From contig JAEZIN010000028.1 of NCBI GenBank assembly GCA_023436585.1, positions 310,001-374,000 on the forward strand: DNA of 64,000 nucleotides. The letters are read 5' to 3'. A program made the translations under genes and the position numbers. The stretch is from Bacillota bacterium. Lineage in GTDB: Bacteria; Bacillota; Clostridia; Christensenellales; Aristaeellaceae. This document shows, piece after piece, positions 43,863-52,534 of this stretch. Positions within the stretch are counted from its first letter, which is position 1. Each line of letters opens with the position of its first letter. The notes under the pieces were generated by a model, which did not search any database, was not told the origin of the DNA, and worked only from the letters and a program-made list of their open reading frames with translations.

Positions 43863-44780
43863 CTAGTTCCTCTGTTTTCCGGCGTTTTTTACCGCGTAAC
43901 CCATATACATAAGGCGCGTATGATTGCATTCTGTAAGGCACAGTCTCTGGCCCAACTCCCCGTAGGTATAGATCCCCCTGGCTCTTTTACGCAGCGCTTT
44001 CAATAGTGCCGGCAGCGCGACGTTTGGCCTGAGCCCCTTATGTTCCTGCCAGGCAAGGCCGCAGGATGCAAGGAGATTCTTCAGTTCTCCTGGCTTGATA
44101 AACATTTCCCAGTTGTGCAGGTTTGGCGGGGCAAAGGCCCACCGCTTCCAGGTTTGGGCCAGGTGGATGGCCGCCAGCCTGCTTGCCAGGGTGCGGTTGA
44201 ATGTATCGAAGCAAAAGAATCCGCCGGGCTTTAAAACCCGGGCTATTTCCGAAACGACCTTTGGCAGGTCGCTTACATGCTCCAGCACATCGCAGCAGAA
44301 TACATAATCAAAGGAGTTGTCTAAAAAGGGCAGCGCCTCGCCCGATCCTGCTGTATACTTGATGTGCAGGCCGCCCGCCCCCGCGTGATTTGCTGCGGTC
44401 TGAAGCGACTGAAGGGATGGGTCGATCCCTGTGACGTCAAAGCCCATACTGGACAACTGCTCACTCAAAAAGCCTCCGCCGCAGCCTACATCCAGAGCGG
44501 CCTTCCCCGTGGGGGAAAAATCCGGCCCGGAAAACAGCTTTCTATGAAAGTAACCCATCCGCGCCGGATTGACGGAGGAATGGATCAGGTACAGCGGGGA
44601 GTCCGGCTGCCACCATCTGCCGCCGTCCGAATCGTAATACGCGTTATCGATGCGCGTGTACGTGCCGTTTGCCGGCCTCTCCACCGGACCACTCCTTCTT
44701 GCGTTGGCATCGCCGTTTGTTTTTAGATAGGATTCCTGAGCGCATGCCGCCCTGCCGTGGTTTTGAAAGGAGCATGACAT
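43863..44780 (-). CDS. class I SAM methyltransferase, UbiG-like
   Basis: A 305-residue methyltransferase. After about 40 poorly conserved residues comes NAYYDSDGGRWWQPDSPLYL, the opening of UbiG-type O-methyltransferases; the SAM site is ALDVGCGGGFLSEQLSSMGF then VTGIDPS, and FDYVFCCDVLEHVSDLPKVV is motif II/post-II. The C-terminal part (FDTFNRTLASRLAAIH) also follows UbiG. UbiG methylates hydroxyls of ubiquinone precursors, but Clostridia do not make ubiquinone, so another phenol- or catechol-like lipid is likely. It is the first gene of the three-gene unit. The first ATG has no clear ribosome site, so the N-terminus may be shorter. Confidence 0.82.
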   Translation of the reverse strand: MSCSFQNHGRAACAQESYLKTNGDANARRSGPVERPANGTYTRIDNAYYDSDGGRWWQPDSPLYLIHSSVNPARMGYFHRKLFSGPDFSPTGKAALDVGCGGGFLSEQLSSMGFDVTGIDPSLQSLQTAANHAGAGGLHIKYTAGSGEALPFLDNSFDYVFCCDVLEHVSDLPKVVSEIARVLKPGGFFCFDTFNRTLASRLAAIHLAQTWKRWAFAPPNLHNWEMFIKPGELKNLLASCGLAWQEHKGLRPNVALPALLKALRKRARGIYTYGELGQRLCLTECNHTRLMYMGYAVKNAGKQRN

Positions 44781-45097
44781 GGAGACTTATTCCAACAAAA
44801 GCACGATTATGCTAAAAGCCAAAGGCCTTTATGGGCTGCCGGGCCTTGCCACGGCATCGCTCAGCCCAAAAGGGGGTATGGGTCATGCCGGTTATATGTT
44901 CCGGGCTTATCCATTACAGGCCTAATCATGCCATTGCAACAAGAAATTGGCAGTCCAATTGGTGCAAATCCTGCCAAACGCTGGGCATAACAAAGGTGGT
45001 AACAATTCCAAATGAAAACAAGGGAACCAGCGGCATGCATGATGCGTTTGTTTTGCATAGGCCCATATTCCTATGATCATTGGAACTGAGGTGCTCC
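44781..45097. other. divergent intergenic region
   Basis: About 315 bases between the methyltransferase (leftward) and L,D-transpeptidase (rightward) genes. It contains an inverted repeat TTGGCAG/CTGCCAA near 44947-44978 and a GGCCTTTATGGGCTGCCGGGCC fold, but no convincing -35/-10 pair. An 81-codon plus-strand frame starting at 44831 lacks a ribosome site and family resemblance and is not called. Confidence 0.4.
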
Positions 45098-46795
45098 ATG
45101 AAAAGGTTTGTTGTATGGATACTGATTGGTGTGCTGGCGCTGGGCATGGTGTATGCGCTGGCCGAAGGCGGCACAGTGACTGCCCAGGCGCCGGGCGAGG
45201 CGCAGCCTGTGAAGCTGGGTGACAGCGGGGAACAGGTAACCCGTTTGCAAAAGAAGCTGGCTGAGCTGTATTATTTTATCGGCGAGGCCGACGGCTTGTA
45301 CAAGGAAAGCACGCTGGAGGCTATAAAAAGCTTCCAGGGTGATTTTGGCCTGGAAAAGAACGGCATTGCGGACGCCAGAACCCAGGCGGCATTGCAGAAC
45401 GCAAAGTACCGGCCGCTTGAAAAAGGCGATTCCGGGGAGGCTGTCAAAGCGCTGCAAACCCGTTTGACGGAGCTTGGCTACTATGACGGGAAAATCAGCG
45501 GAAACTATCTGGACGGTTCCTTTTATGGTATATCTGATTTTCAGCGAAAGAATGGGCTTGAAGTCACCGGCAAGGCGGATGTAAAAACCCAGGAGCTGCT
45601 GTTTGATGCAAGCCGTGCGCTTTCCAAAACGGGTACTGCTCCTGTGCAAACACCAATGCCTTCGCCGTCCGCCACCCCGGCGCCGACGCCAAGCCCCCTA
45701 AATACGCCTGTCCCGGTTGTAACAGCGCCCGCTGCCACGCCGGAAACCGTTGCCTACACCAAGAGGCTGCAAAAGGGCTCCAAGGGTGAAAACGTAAAGC
45801 TGCTGCAGGAAAAGCTTTTCGAGCTTGGGTACTACATGGATGAGATCACCGGCACCTATTCCAGCGAAACCAAGGAGGCCGTGATCGCCTTCCAGCAGAC
45901 CAACGGCCTGCCGGCCGACGGCATCACAGGCGAAAAGACCTGGAACATGGTGTTCAACAACCAGGATCGCCTGGAGGCCGGCGCCACGCCGCGGCCTACG
46001 CCTGTGCCCACGCCTGTGCCGTATGCCATTACCATCGATGTGACGAACCAGGTTGTAACGGCTTACGGCCTGGATGAAAACAACCAGTACACCAAGGTGG
46101 TAAGGCAGATGATCTGCTCCACCGGCACCAGGGCAACCCCCAGCGACATAGGCAGCTGGAAGCTTGGCAGCGGCCGCTCCCGCTTTCCGCTGTTTCCCAA
46201 ATTCAATGTGTATGTGCAGTACTGGACGCCCATCGCCAACGGCATCGGCTTCCATTCCGTAATCTACAATACGAAAAACACCATGGATTTGGCCGTAGGC
46301 TCCTACAGGCAGTTGGGGACCCGGGCATCCCACGGGTGTATCCGGCTGTTGGTTGCCGACGCCAAGTGGATTTATGAAAATGCCGGCAAGGGCACCGTTG
46401 TCACCATCACGAACAAGCTGCCCTCCGACCCGGAGCTGACACAATCCCTGAAGCCCGCGCCGCTGAACTATAAAAATATGCTGCCCAAGGTGACTCCCGC
46501 GCCTACGGCGCCTCCGGTGTATGACGGGAAACAGACGCCGCCCCAGCCCTTCCGTTCCCTGAACAAGGGCGACAAAGGCGCGGATGTGTACTGGCTGCAA
46601 ATGAAGCTGAAGGAACTGGGCTACTACACGGGCACCGTTACCGGCGGCTATTACGGCGGCACGCAAAAGGCCGTGAAAGCATATCAAAAGGACTACGGCC
46701 TGACGGCGGACGGCGTTGCCGGCATCAAGACGCAGAATATGCTGTACGCGGATGTGCTGCCTACGGCAACGCCGGAAGTAACGCCCGCTCCCTAA
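45098..46795 (+). CDS. secreted L,D-transpeptidase with four peptidoglycan-binding domains
   Basis: A 565-residue cell-wall enzyme. MKRFVVWILIGVLALGMVYA is the signal peptide. Three PG_binding_1 repeats come first (each 'G..G..V..LQ.kL.eLgYy.g...G.y...t..ai..FQ...gL...G....T...L'), with a Pro/Thr/Ser-rich linker between the second and third. The YkuD catalytic domain carries the nucleophile Cys414 in ASHGCIRL with the upstream GFHSVIY His. A second Pro-rich linker and a fourth PG_binding_1 repeat follow. It would form 3-3 peptide crosslinks or attach to peptidoglycan outside the membrane. The start at 45098 follows GAGGTGCTCC. It is monocistronic with a strong terminator. Confidence 0.93.
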   Translation: MKRFVVWILIGVLALGMVYALAEGGTVTAQAPGEAQPVKLGDSGEQVTRLQKKLAELYYFIGEADGLYKESTLEAIKSFQGDFGLEKNGIADARTQAALQNAKYRPLEKGDSGEAVKALQTRLTELGYYDGKISGNYLDGSFYGISDFQRKNGLEVTGKADVKTQELLFDASRALSKTGTAPVQTPMPSPSATPAPTPSPLNTPVPVVTAPAATPETVAYTKRLQKGSKGENVKLLQEKLFELGYYMDEITGTYSSETKEAVIAFQQTNGLPADGITGEKTWNMVFNNQDRLEAGATPRPTPVPTPVPYAITIDVTNQVVTAYGLDENNQYTKVVRQMICSTGTRATPSDIGSWKLGSGRSRFPLFPKFNVYVQYWTPIANGIGFHSVIYNTKNTMDLAVGSYRQLGTRASHGCIRLLVADAKWIYENAGKGTVVTITNKLPSDPELTQSLKPAPLNYKNMLPKVTPAPTAPPVYDGKQTPPQPFRSLNKGDKGADVYWLQMKLKELGYYTGTVTGGYYGGTQKAVKAYQKDYGLTADGVAGIKTQNMLYADVLPTATPEVTPAP

Positions 46796-46826
46796 ACGCT
46801 TGATTATTTTATCGGGAATCAAATGA

Positions 46827-46866
46827 AGCGCCTCCTGCCCTTAATTAGGCAGGGGGCGCTTTTTTT
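46827..46866 (+). terminator. Rho-independent terminator of the L,D-transpeptidase gene
   Basis: A stem of about 14 bp (46827-46840 with 46847-46860) with loop TTAATT, followed by seven T. Confidence 0.9.
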
Positions 46867-46887
46867 CATGGTTTTTCCATACGGATA

Positions 46888-46917
46888 TGGACCATTAGGC
46901 ACTCCCGGCGTTATAAT
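46888..46917 (+). promoter_or_regulatory. promoter of the GH3 gene
   Basis: TGGACC (46888-46893), 18 bases, then a perfect TATAAT (46912-46917), 33 bases before the GH3 start. The -35 matches four of six. Confidence 0.6.
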
Positions 46918-46949
46918 GAGCGTAACATGCATGTACGGAGGAACGCCAT

Positions 46950-49061
46950 ATGGACAACCGCTGGAAGGATACAGCCCTTTCCTTTGAGGAGCGCGCGCAG
47001 ATACTAGTGAATCAAATGACGCTGGAGGAAAAGGTCAGTCAAATGACCTACTTTTCTTCGGCGCTGTCCCGTTTTGCCATCCCCGAATACAACTGGTGGA
47101 ACGAATGCCTTCACGGCGTGGCCAGGGCCGGTGTGGCCACCATGTTCCCGCAGCCCATCGGCATGGCCGCCAGCTTCGACACAAAGCAGCTGTATGAGAT
47201 TGCCGCTATCATCAGCGATGAGGCCAGGGTGAAGCACCACGCCGCCGCGGAAAAGGAAGACAGGGGCATCTACAAGGGCCTCACCATGTGGACGCCCAAC
47301 ATCAACCTGTTCCGCGACCCCCGCTGGGGCCGCGGGCACGAAACCTATGGGGAGGATCCCTTCCTCACCGCACGCATGGGTGTCAGCTTCATCAGGGGCT
47401 TGCAGGGGGAGGACCCCAAGTATTTGAAGTGCGTCGCCACCGCCAAGCACTTTGCCGTGCACTCGGGTCCGGAGGCGGAGCGTCACGAATTCGACGCAAG
47501 GGCCAGCAAAAAGGACATGGCGGAAACGTACCTGCCGGCTTTTAAGGCGGCGGTGGAGGAGGCAGGTGTCTTCTCCGTGATGGGTGCGTACAACCGCGTC
47601 AACGGCGAAGCGGCTTGCGCCTCACCTACGCTGCTCCAAAGGACGCTGCGGGAAAGGTGGGGCTTTGAAGGCTATGTGGTCAGCGACTGCGGCGCCATCG
47701 AGGATATCTACCAGCACCACAAGGTGGTGGAAAATGAAGCGCAGGCGGCCGCCCTTTCTGTGAACAACGGCTGCGACCTGTGCTGCGGCCAGGTTTTCCC
47801 GCACCTGCTGGAGGCCGTTAAGCAGGGTCTCATCACCGAGGAGACCATATCAAAATCCGCTTACCGGCTGCTGCTGGCCAGGTTCAGGCTGGGCATGTTC
47901 GATCCCATCAAGGATCAGGCATACGCCAACCTGCCGTATGAGCTCAACGACTGCGACAAGCACCATCAAAAGAGCCTGGAAATGGCCAGGGATACGCTGG
48001 TGCTGTTAAAGAACGACGGCATCCTGCCCTTGAAAAAGAAGAACCTCAAGACGATTGCCGTCATCGGCCCCAACGCCGACAGCCGGGATGCGTTAAAGGG
48101 CAACTATACCGGCACGCCCTCCGAAACATACACGGTGCTGGAGGGCATCAAGGCGGCCCTTCCCAAGGCGCGTGTAATCTATGCGGAAGGCTGCGCGCTG
48201 GCCGGCGGCTCAGGGGAAGCGTTTTGGGGTGAGACGCCTGACTTCCGCATCGGCGAAGCTCTCACGGCGGCGGAAATGGCCGACGCGGTGATTGTGGTCA
48301 CGGGTCTTAACGGCGACAAGGAGGGCGAGGAGGGCTTAGGCTCCGGCGACCGCAGCACCATGCACCTGCCGGAATCCCAGCGGAACCTCCTCGACGCGCT
48401 GGTTACCGTGAAAAAGCCCATGGTGCTGGTGAACATGACGGGCTCAGCCACCATCTTCCCGCATAAGGAGCATTTTAGTGCCATATTGCAGGCGTGGTAT
48501 CCCGGCCAGATGGGCGGTATCGCCATTGCCGATGTGCTGCTTGGCAAATACAGCCCCTGCGGCCGGCTGCCGGTTACCTTCTATGCCGCCATGGAGCAGG
48601 TGCCGGATTTTTCAGATTACAGTATGGAAGGCCGCACCTACCGTTTCTTGAAGGATGCGCCCGCGTACCCCTTCGGCTTCGGGTTGTCCTATACGCATTT
48701 TGCATACGGCGGCCTTTCGGTGAAGGCCGGCAAGGGTGGCATCAAGCTGAAGGTTACGGTGAAAAACGAGGGACCGGTGGATGGAAAGGAAGTCGTGCAG
48801 GCGTATGTCAGCCTGATTGATCCCGCATATCCCGCGCCTATAAGGCAGCTTGGCGCGTTTGACAGTATCTTTATCAAGGCCGGGAGAACAAAAACGGTGA
48901 AGCTGCATATCGGCAAGGAACAGTTCTCCGTCTATGATGAGGAGGGCAACGCCCATTTGCACAAGGGCATGCTTCGCGTGTACGTTGGCGGCGGCCAGCC
49001 GGATGAGCAAACCGTAAAGCTTACAGGGAACATGCCGCTTCAGGCGGAAATATACCTGTAG
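46950..49061 (+). CDS. GH3 glycosidase, beta-xylosidase/beta-glucosidase type
   Basis: A 703-residue cytoplasmic GH3 enzyme starting after CGGAGGAACGCC. The barrel has YNWWNECLHGVARAG, FPQPIGMAASFD, LTMWTPNINLFRDPRWGRGH then ETYGEDP, KHFAVHSGPE and the nucleophile Asp in GYVVSDCGAIEDIY. NWWNE(A/C)LHGVAR is typical of the xylosidase/arabinosidase branch. The second domain carries the KxxGEGLDR-like acid/base region as GDKEGEEGLGSGDRSTMHLP, and the protein ends with a fibronectin-III-like domain (YPFGFGLSYTHFAYGGLSVK). No insertion, unlike the GH3 encoded at 21595. It is a single-gene unit and probably acts on imported xylo- or gluco-oligosaccharides. Confidence 0.92.
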   Translation: MDNRWKDTALSFEERAQILVNQMTLEEKVSQMTYFSSALSRFAIPEYNWWNECLHGVARAGVATMFPQPIGMAASFDTKQLYEIAAIISDEARVKHHAAAEKEDRGIYKGLTMWTPNINLFRDPRWGRGHETYGEDPFLTARMGVSFIRGLQGEDPKYLKCVATAKHFAVHSGPEAERHEFDARASKKDMAETYLPAFKAAVEEAGVFSVMGAYNRVNGEAACASPTLLQRTLRERWGFEGYVVSDCGAIEDIYQHHKVVENEAQAAALSVNNGCDLCCGQVFPHLLEAVKQGLITEETISKSAYRLLLARFRLGMFDPIKDQAYANLPYELNDCDKHHQKSLEMARDTLVLLKNDGILPLKKKNLKTIAVIGPNADSRDALKGNYTGTPSETYTVLEGIKAALPKARVIYAEGCALAGGSGEAFWGETPDFRIGEALTAAEMADAVIVVTGLNGDKEGEEGLGSGDRSTMHLPESQRNLLDALVTVKKPMVLVNMTGSATIFPHKEHFSAILQAWYPGQMGGIAIADVLLGKYSPCGRLPVTFYAAMEQVPDFSDYSMEGRTYRFLKDAPAYPFGFGLSYTHFAYGGLSVKAGKGGIKLKVTVKNEGPVDGKEVVQAYVSLIDPAYPAPIRQLGAFDSIFIKAGRTKTVKLHIGKEQFSVYDEEGNAHLHKGMLRVYVGGGQPDEQTVKLTGNMPLQAEIYL

Positions 49062-49142
49062 GCCGCGCCATCATTATCATCATTCGCATGCAAAATGCCG
49101 CATGTTTTTACAAGCTGCCCACCAATATCGGACACCAAATGT

Positions 49143-49175
49143 AAAAAAAGCAGGCGCGCTATTGTGGCGCGCCTG
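49143..49175 (-). terminator. minus-strand terminator between two plus-strand genes
   Basis: A perfect 9-bp stem (49151-49159 with 49167-49175) followed on the minus strand by CTTTTTTTAC. On the plus strand it has no T-run after it. The only minus-strand transcript that could reach it is that of the MBL gene ending at 49518. Confidence 0.65.
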
Positions 49176-49220
49176 AAAGTGCGGTATGCTGTTTGGGCAC
49201 TTTGCAAGGAGGACATGCAT

Positions 49221-49451
49221 ATGGAAGAGAACAAAAGGGCGACAATCGAGGAATTGATGGAAGGCAAGCAAAAACCACAGCGGGACCGCGGCGGCTGGGT
49301 AGGCTTTGTGGAAAGCGACGTCGTGGCCTTTATGACCCAGTACGATTTGGAGAAGATGACCATTGACGACGGTCAGGGCAACAAGGCCAAATTGACGCGC
49401 CGCAAGGACAACAGCATTTACGTGGAATGCACGTCTTCCAACGTCTTATAA
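49221..49451 (+). CDS. small hypothetical protein
   Basis: A 76-residue acidic/basic, soluble protein beginning MEENKRATIEELMEGKQKPQ. I chose the ATG at 49221, nine bases after AAGGAGG; the ATG at 49215 is only three bases from it. No signal peptide, membrane segment or recognised domain. The end (DDGQGNKAKLTRRKDNSIYV) looks like a short beta-hairpin region. It is monocistronic with its own strong terminator. I do not recognise the family. Confidence 0.7.
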   Translation: MEENKRATIEELMEGKQKPQRDRGGWVGFVESDVVAFMTQYDLEKMTIDDGQGNKAKLTRRKDNSIYVECTSSNVL

Positions 49452-49476
49452 GATTGGCTCAAGGTACAATAGGAGA

Positions 49477-49519
49477 GGCGGATGGTTCAACTTTTTGCTG
49501 AACCATCCGCCTTTTTTTT
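49477..49519 (+). terminator. Rho-independent terminator of the small gene
   Basis: A perfect 13-bp stem (49477-49489 with 49499-49511) followed by eight T. The T-run overlaps the stop codon of the convergent MBL gene. Confidence 0.92.
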
Positions 49520-50342
49520 ATCCGATTTCAACGGTCATCCCGTCATGGGCCGCAATCCAGCCCCTCTTTTGGGCTTCCTTCTCCAGGTCGGCCTGGGTTG
49601 CTCCGCCGCCGTGGGAGAAGTGGTCCAGGATCACAACGGCGTTATCTTTCAGAGCCCCGATTTCCCTCAGGCGGCTTACCATCCGTTCGCAGCCAGGGAG
49701 GTGCAGGTGATGTTCCCCCGCGCCAAGGTACGCGCCTGTGCAGTCAAGGGAAACGGCGTCTATGGCCCGGCCCATCAGGTATTCAAACACCTCGTCCGCC
49801 GGGATGCCCGTGTCGTGGGCGTACAAAAGGCTGCGGCCGCCGCGCGAAAGCAAATAGATATAGCCGCCGCCCGCCTCCGGGGCATGATGGGCCGGCAGGG
49901 CGGTAAGGGCCGTATGCTCATCCAGCGTAATGGGGGAATAAGGGGCGATCTCTAAAAGGTCCAGGCCCAGATCATCACAGCTTGCCTCCAGGGCCGCCTT
50001 CGCCTGCAGGGCGGTTTGATGGTTGCATATCAATTGGCAGCGGGCAACCTCCGTCAGCGAGAAGGGATGCCTTCTGGTATTCAAATGATCCGGGATGAAA
50101 TGATCGCTGTGGGCGTGGGTGATGATCATGTGCCTTACATGCCTTGGTTCAAATCCCAGCGCGGTGATATGGTAGAAAAAGTCCGGCGGCAGGTCGAACT
50201 GTATATCGCTGTCCACCAGCGTCATGTGGCGGGAACGGATTTCCCTGCCGCCCATACGCCTGGCATTTTCACAGATTTTGCAGGAGCAGTACAGTGCCGG
50301 GATGGCCTCCGACGCGCCGGTACCCAAATAGGTCAGTTTCAT
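49518..50342 (-). CDS. MBL-fold metallo-hydrolase, PhnP-like
   Basis: A 274-residue metallo-beta-lactamase-fold hydrolase. MKLTYLGTGASEAIPALYCS is the PhnP/RNase-Z-type opening, with a CSCKIC motif where PhnP-type proteins keep a cysteine cluster; the metal motif is IITHAHSDHFIPDHL (HxHxDH), with AHDTGIP and VVILDHFSHGGG supplying the later ligands. The family hydrolyses phosphodiesters, including cyclic ribose phosphates. The start overlaps the DUF5054 stop (ATGA), so the two are coupled. A role in processing a product of that enzyme is possible; nothing else nearby points to phosphonates. Confidence 0.85.
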   Translation of the reverse strand: MKLTYLGTGASEAIPALYCSCKICENARRMGGREIRSRHMTLVDSDIQFDLPPDFFYHITALGFEPRHVRHMIITHAHSDHFIPDHLNTRRHPFSLTEVARCQLICNHQTALQAKAALEASCDDLGLDLLEIAPYSPITLDEHTALTALPAHHAPEAGGGYIYLLSRGGRSLLYAHDTGIPADEVFEYLMGRAIDAVSLDCTGAYLGAGEHHLHLPGCERMVSRLREIGALKDNAVVILDHFSHGGGATQADLEKEAQKRGWIAAHDGMTVEIG

Positions 50343-52450
50343 TTTTGCTTTCTCCCTTCGAATGTAAGGATCAGCCGAAAGAGGATGTCCTCCCCGTACC
50401 ACATTTTGAAATTCGTGCCCCACAGGTTGTTGTACAGCCCGAAGTACAGTCTGTCCCAGCGGTCGGGCTTGGAAAAATCCAGCAGGTCCGGTTTGCCCGC
50501 TACCACAAGCGGCGTATCCATCGGTGTAAGCAGCCAGCTGCCTCCATGAGGCATGGTTATACGTATACTTTGCACTGCGTGGCAGCGCTCGTTCCCACCC
50601 TCAATCACGTTCTTGGGGGACAGCCAGGTGCCCACCTTTTGATACTGCACGCAGGCATCCCCTGGGAGGGAAAGGGGAAGGAATAACGTTTCCGGCTTGC
50701 GGTTGGCCGGCTTGTTCTTCAACCATACCATAAGCAGCAGCCCACCGTCCGCCAAAGGGCGCAGGGAGGATTCAAAGCGTTGCGGGCATCCGGCGGAAAC
50801 AACGGGCGCCTGGGGGAATACCCCGCTCCAGCAAAGCAATCCCCCCACAGCACGCATGGCCGCATTCACGGTGGGTCTGTGCGCCACATTCTCTGCAGGT
50901 GCATCGCTAAATTCCAGGCCGGGTTTCAAATAATCCGGAACGGCCCAGCCCTTGTGTTCTTCCATATTGCTCAAAAACCGCTCGGCAAGATTTTTGTAGG
51001 TATTCTGCCCAACCTCGTGGTATTCCGTGGAACCTATGGTAAGCCCGATGCCTTCACAGCCTTCCGGGGAGAGCGTAATGCTGCCATCCGGCTGATACCG
51101 AATGTGGATACCGTTCAAACAGGTTTCCTGAATGGGGCCCTTTGATAATACTGTTGCGGTTTCACCAAGCAGCTCATGCGTTTCGCTTTCCGGGTCATTG
51201 AACACTGCCCCGGCTTTTTCTTTCAGTTCACCCGGCAGGTAACCCATCGCTTTCACAAGGTACTGCCTTTGTTCCTCATGGGACGATTCAAAAAAGGAGT
51301 AGGACCTTGTGTCCCAGGTGACGGAGGAGGGATGCAGGTGATGGAACTCCTCCTTGCCGAAGGTGAAGTATGCTTCGCAGCCGGGTACCTGGCCGTAAGC
51401 GTCCGACAGCCTGTCCCGTTTTCTAGCTGCCTCAAAATCGCTTCTGTTCCAGTTTTGATAATCCGCCAGGTATTTTTTCACATCCAGCCCCCAGGTGTGC
51501 TCGCATATAAGCAATAGCTCCGTAAGGAAGGCCGAACGGGCGTTGCGTCCGTCTTCCAGGACTATGTTGTGCTTTGCCCAGGTGCCATCCTTGTTCCAAG
51601 CATCGTTCAGGCGCAGCAGCGCCTTCAGTGCCGACACCTTCCTGGGGTCGGAACCTGTACCATGGATCCAGGTATCGCCGATTTCCTGGGTGATAACAGG
51701 CAGCCTGCCGCGGATACGCGAAAGCCCGCTGGCGAAAGCATTCAGGGTGGAGGCGCAAATGACCGCATCGGGATATCGTTCCTGGAGCTTTTCAAACTCG
51801 CTTTGCAAATGCTCCGAGGAGGGGGGACCCATATTGTCCTGGCTGTGCATAAAGCAAAGCGCCTCGTCGTGCCCCTCCACCTCCGTCACGCCGCCGTAAC
51901 TGCGGCAGTAATCGACGATGATGGATTGCCCCGCGCTGTTTTGCCATACAAAAATCGGCGGTACCTTGGGCATAAGCGCCACGCCATTGATGCCAATATG
52001 CAGGTACTCAATGCCGCTTTCCGCCAAAGGCGCGACGATGCCTATGGTATGGCCAGGCACGTCCGACATCTTGGCCGCGATGGTTTTCCGGCCGTATTTC
52101 CTATCCAACTGCGCGGCAATATCCAAGCCCGCCTTGAACAGGATTTTATCGCAAAGCTCCGAGTGCGTGGTGAAGGGCAGGGCGTGATAGGTGATATGCC
52201 CCTCACGGATGGCGCTGTCCAGCGCATTCCACTTCTCCCCGGTATAGGTGCGCAGCGCAAGGTCTAAAAGGTACGAGCCCACCGTCCAAATGAACATGGG
52301 CGGGCGGCCGGGCCGGTTGACGCTTGCCGCGCATGCCAAAGCGGCGGGGATGTATTTTTCCAGGTAATGATCGATGACGGACTGTGCAAGGTCCGTAAAG
52401 CCGATGTCCAGATGTGTTTTGAAAACCACATGCACTTTTCGTATGCTCAT
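50339..52450 (-). CDS. DUF5054 protein, GH38-like
   Basis: A 703-residue cytoplasmic protein with the DUF5054 opening MSIRKVHVVFKTHLDIGFTD, in which HLDIGFTD corresponds to the first zinc-binding motif (HxD) of GH38 alpha-mannosidases. FIWTVGSYLLD and ALPFTTHSELCD follow the same fold, and MSDVPGHTIGIVAPLAESGI supplies a second conserved block. The C-terminal half is beta-rich, as in GH38. The start at 52450 has GGGGGAACCT ahead. No activity is established for DUF5054 as far as I know; a zinc-dependent glycosidase is the best guess. It is coupled to the MBL gene and divergent from the Opp-type importer. Confidence 0.8.
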   Translation of the reverse strand: MSIRKVHVVFKTHLDIGFTDLAQSVIDHYLEKYIPAALACAASVNRPGRPPMFIWTVGSYLLDLALRTYTGEKWNALDSAIREGHITYHALPFTTHSELCDKILFKAGLDIAAQLDRKYGRKTIAAKMSDVPGHTIGIVAPLAESGIEYLHIGINGVALMPKVPPIFVWQNSAGQSIIVDYCRSYGGVTEVEGHDEALCFMHSQDNMGPPSSEHLQSEFEKLQERYPDAVICASTLNAFASGLSRIRGRLPVITQEIGDTWIHGTGSDPRKVSALKALLRLNDAWNKDGTWAKHNIVLEDGRNARSAFLTELLLICEHTWGLDVKKYLADYQNWNRSDFEAARKRDRLSDAYGQVPGCEAYFTFGKEEFHHLHPSSVTWDTRSYSFFESSHEEQRQYLVKAMGYLPGELKEKAGAVFNDPESETHELLGETATVLSKGPIQETCLNGIHIRYQPDGSITLSPEGCEGIGLTIGSTEYHEVGQNTYKNLAERFLSNMEEHKGWAVPDYLKPGLEFSDAPAENVAHRPTVNAAMRAVGGLLCWSGVFPQAPVVSAGCPQRFESSLRPLADGGLLLMVWLKNKPANRKPETLFLPLSLPGDACVQYQKVGTWLSPKNVIEGGNERCHAVQSIRITMPHGGSWLLTPMDTPLVVAGKPDLLDFSKPDRWDRLYFGLYNNLWGTNFKMWYGEDILFRLILTFEGRKQK

Positions 52451-52504
52451 AGGTTCCCCCGATGACAAAAGCATTAAGGCGGTTTCCTGGACTCAATGTG
52501 CCCA

Positions 52505-52534
52505 AGTATAGCACGGCGGTGTAAGCGGTGTAAA
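52505..52534 (-). promoter_or_regulatory. promoter of the DUF5054-MBL pair
   Basis: On the minus strand TTTACA (52529-52534), 18 bases, TATACT (52505-52510). The -35 overlaps a direct repeat GGTGTAA-GC-GGTGTAA (plus strand 52518-52533), a possible regulator site. Confidence 0.6.

Noticed and set aside
44831..45076. 81-codon plus-strand frame ahead of the L,D-transpeptidase
   Set aside because: No ribosome site, no family likeness, and it lies in a divergent promoter region.
52518..52533. Possible catabolite-repression (cre) site TGTAAGCGGTGTAA
   Set aside because: It matches the cre consensus except one core position, but the match rests on a direct repeat rather than the usual palindrome, so I note it only as a repeat overlapping the -35.
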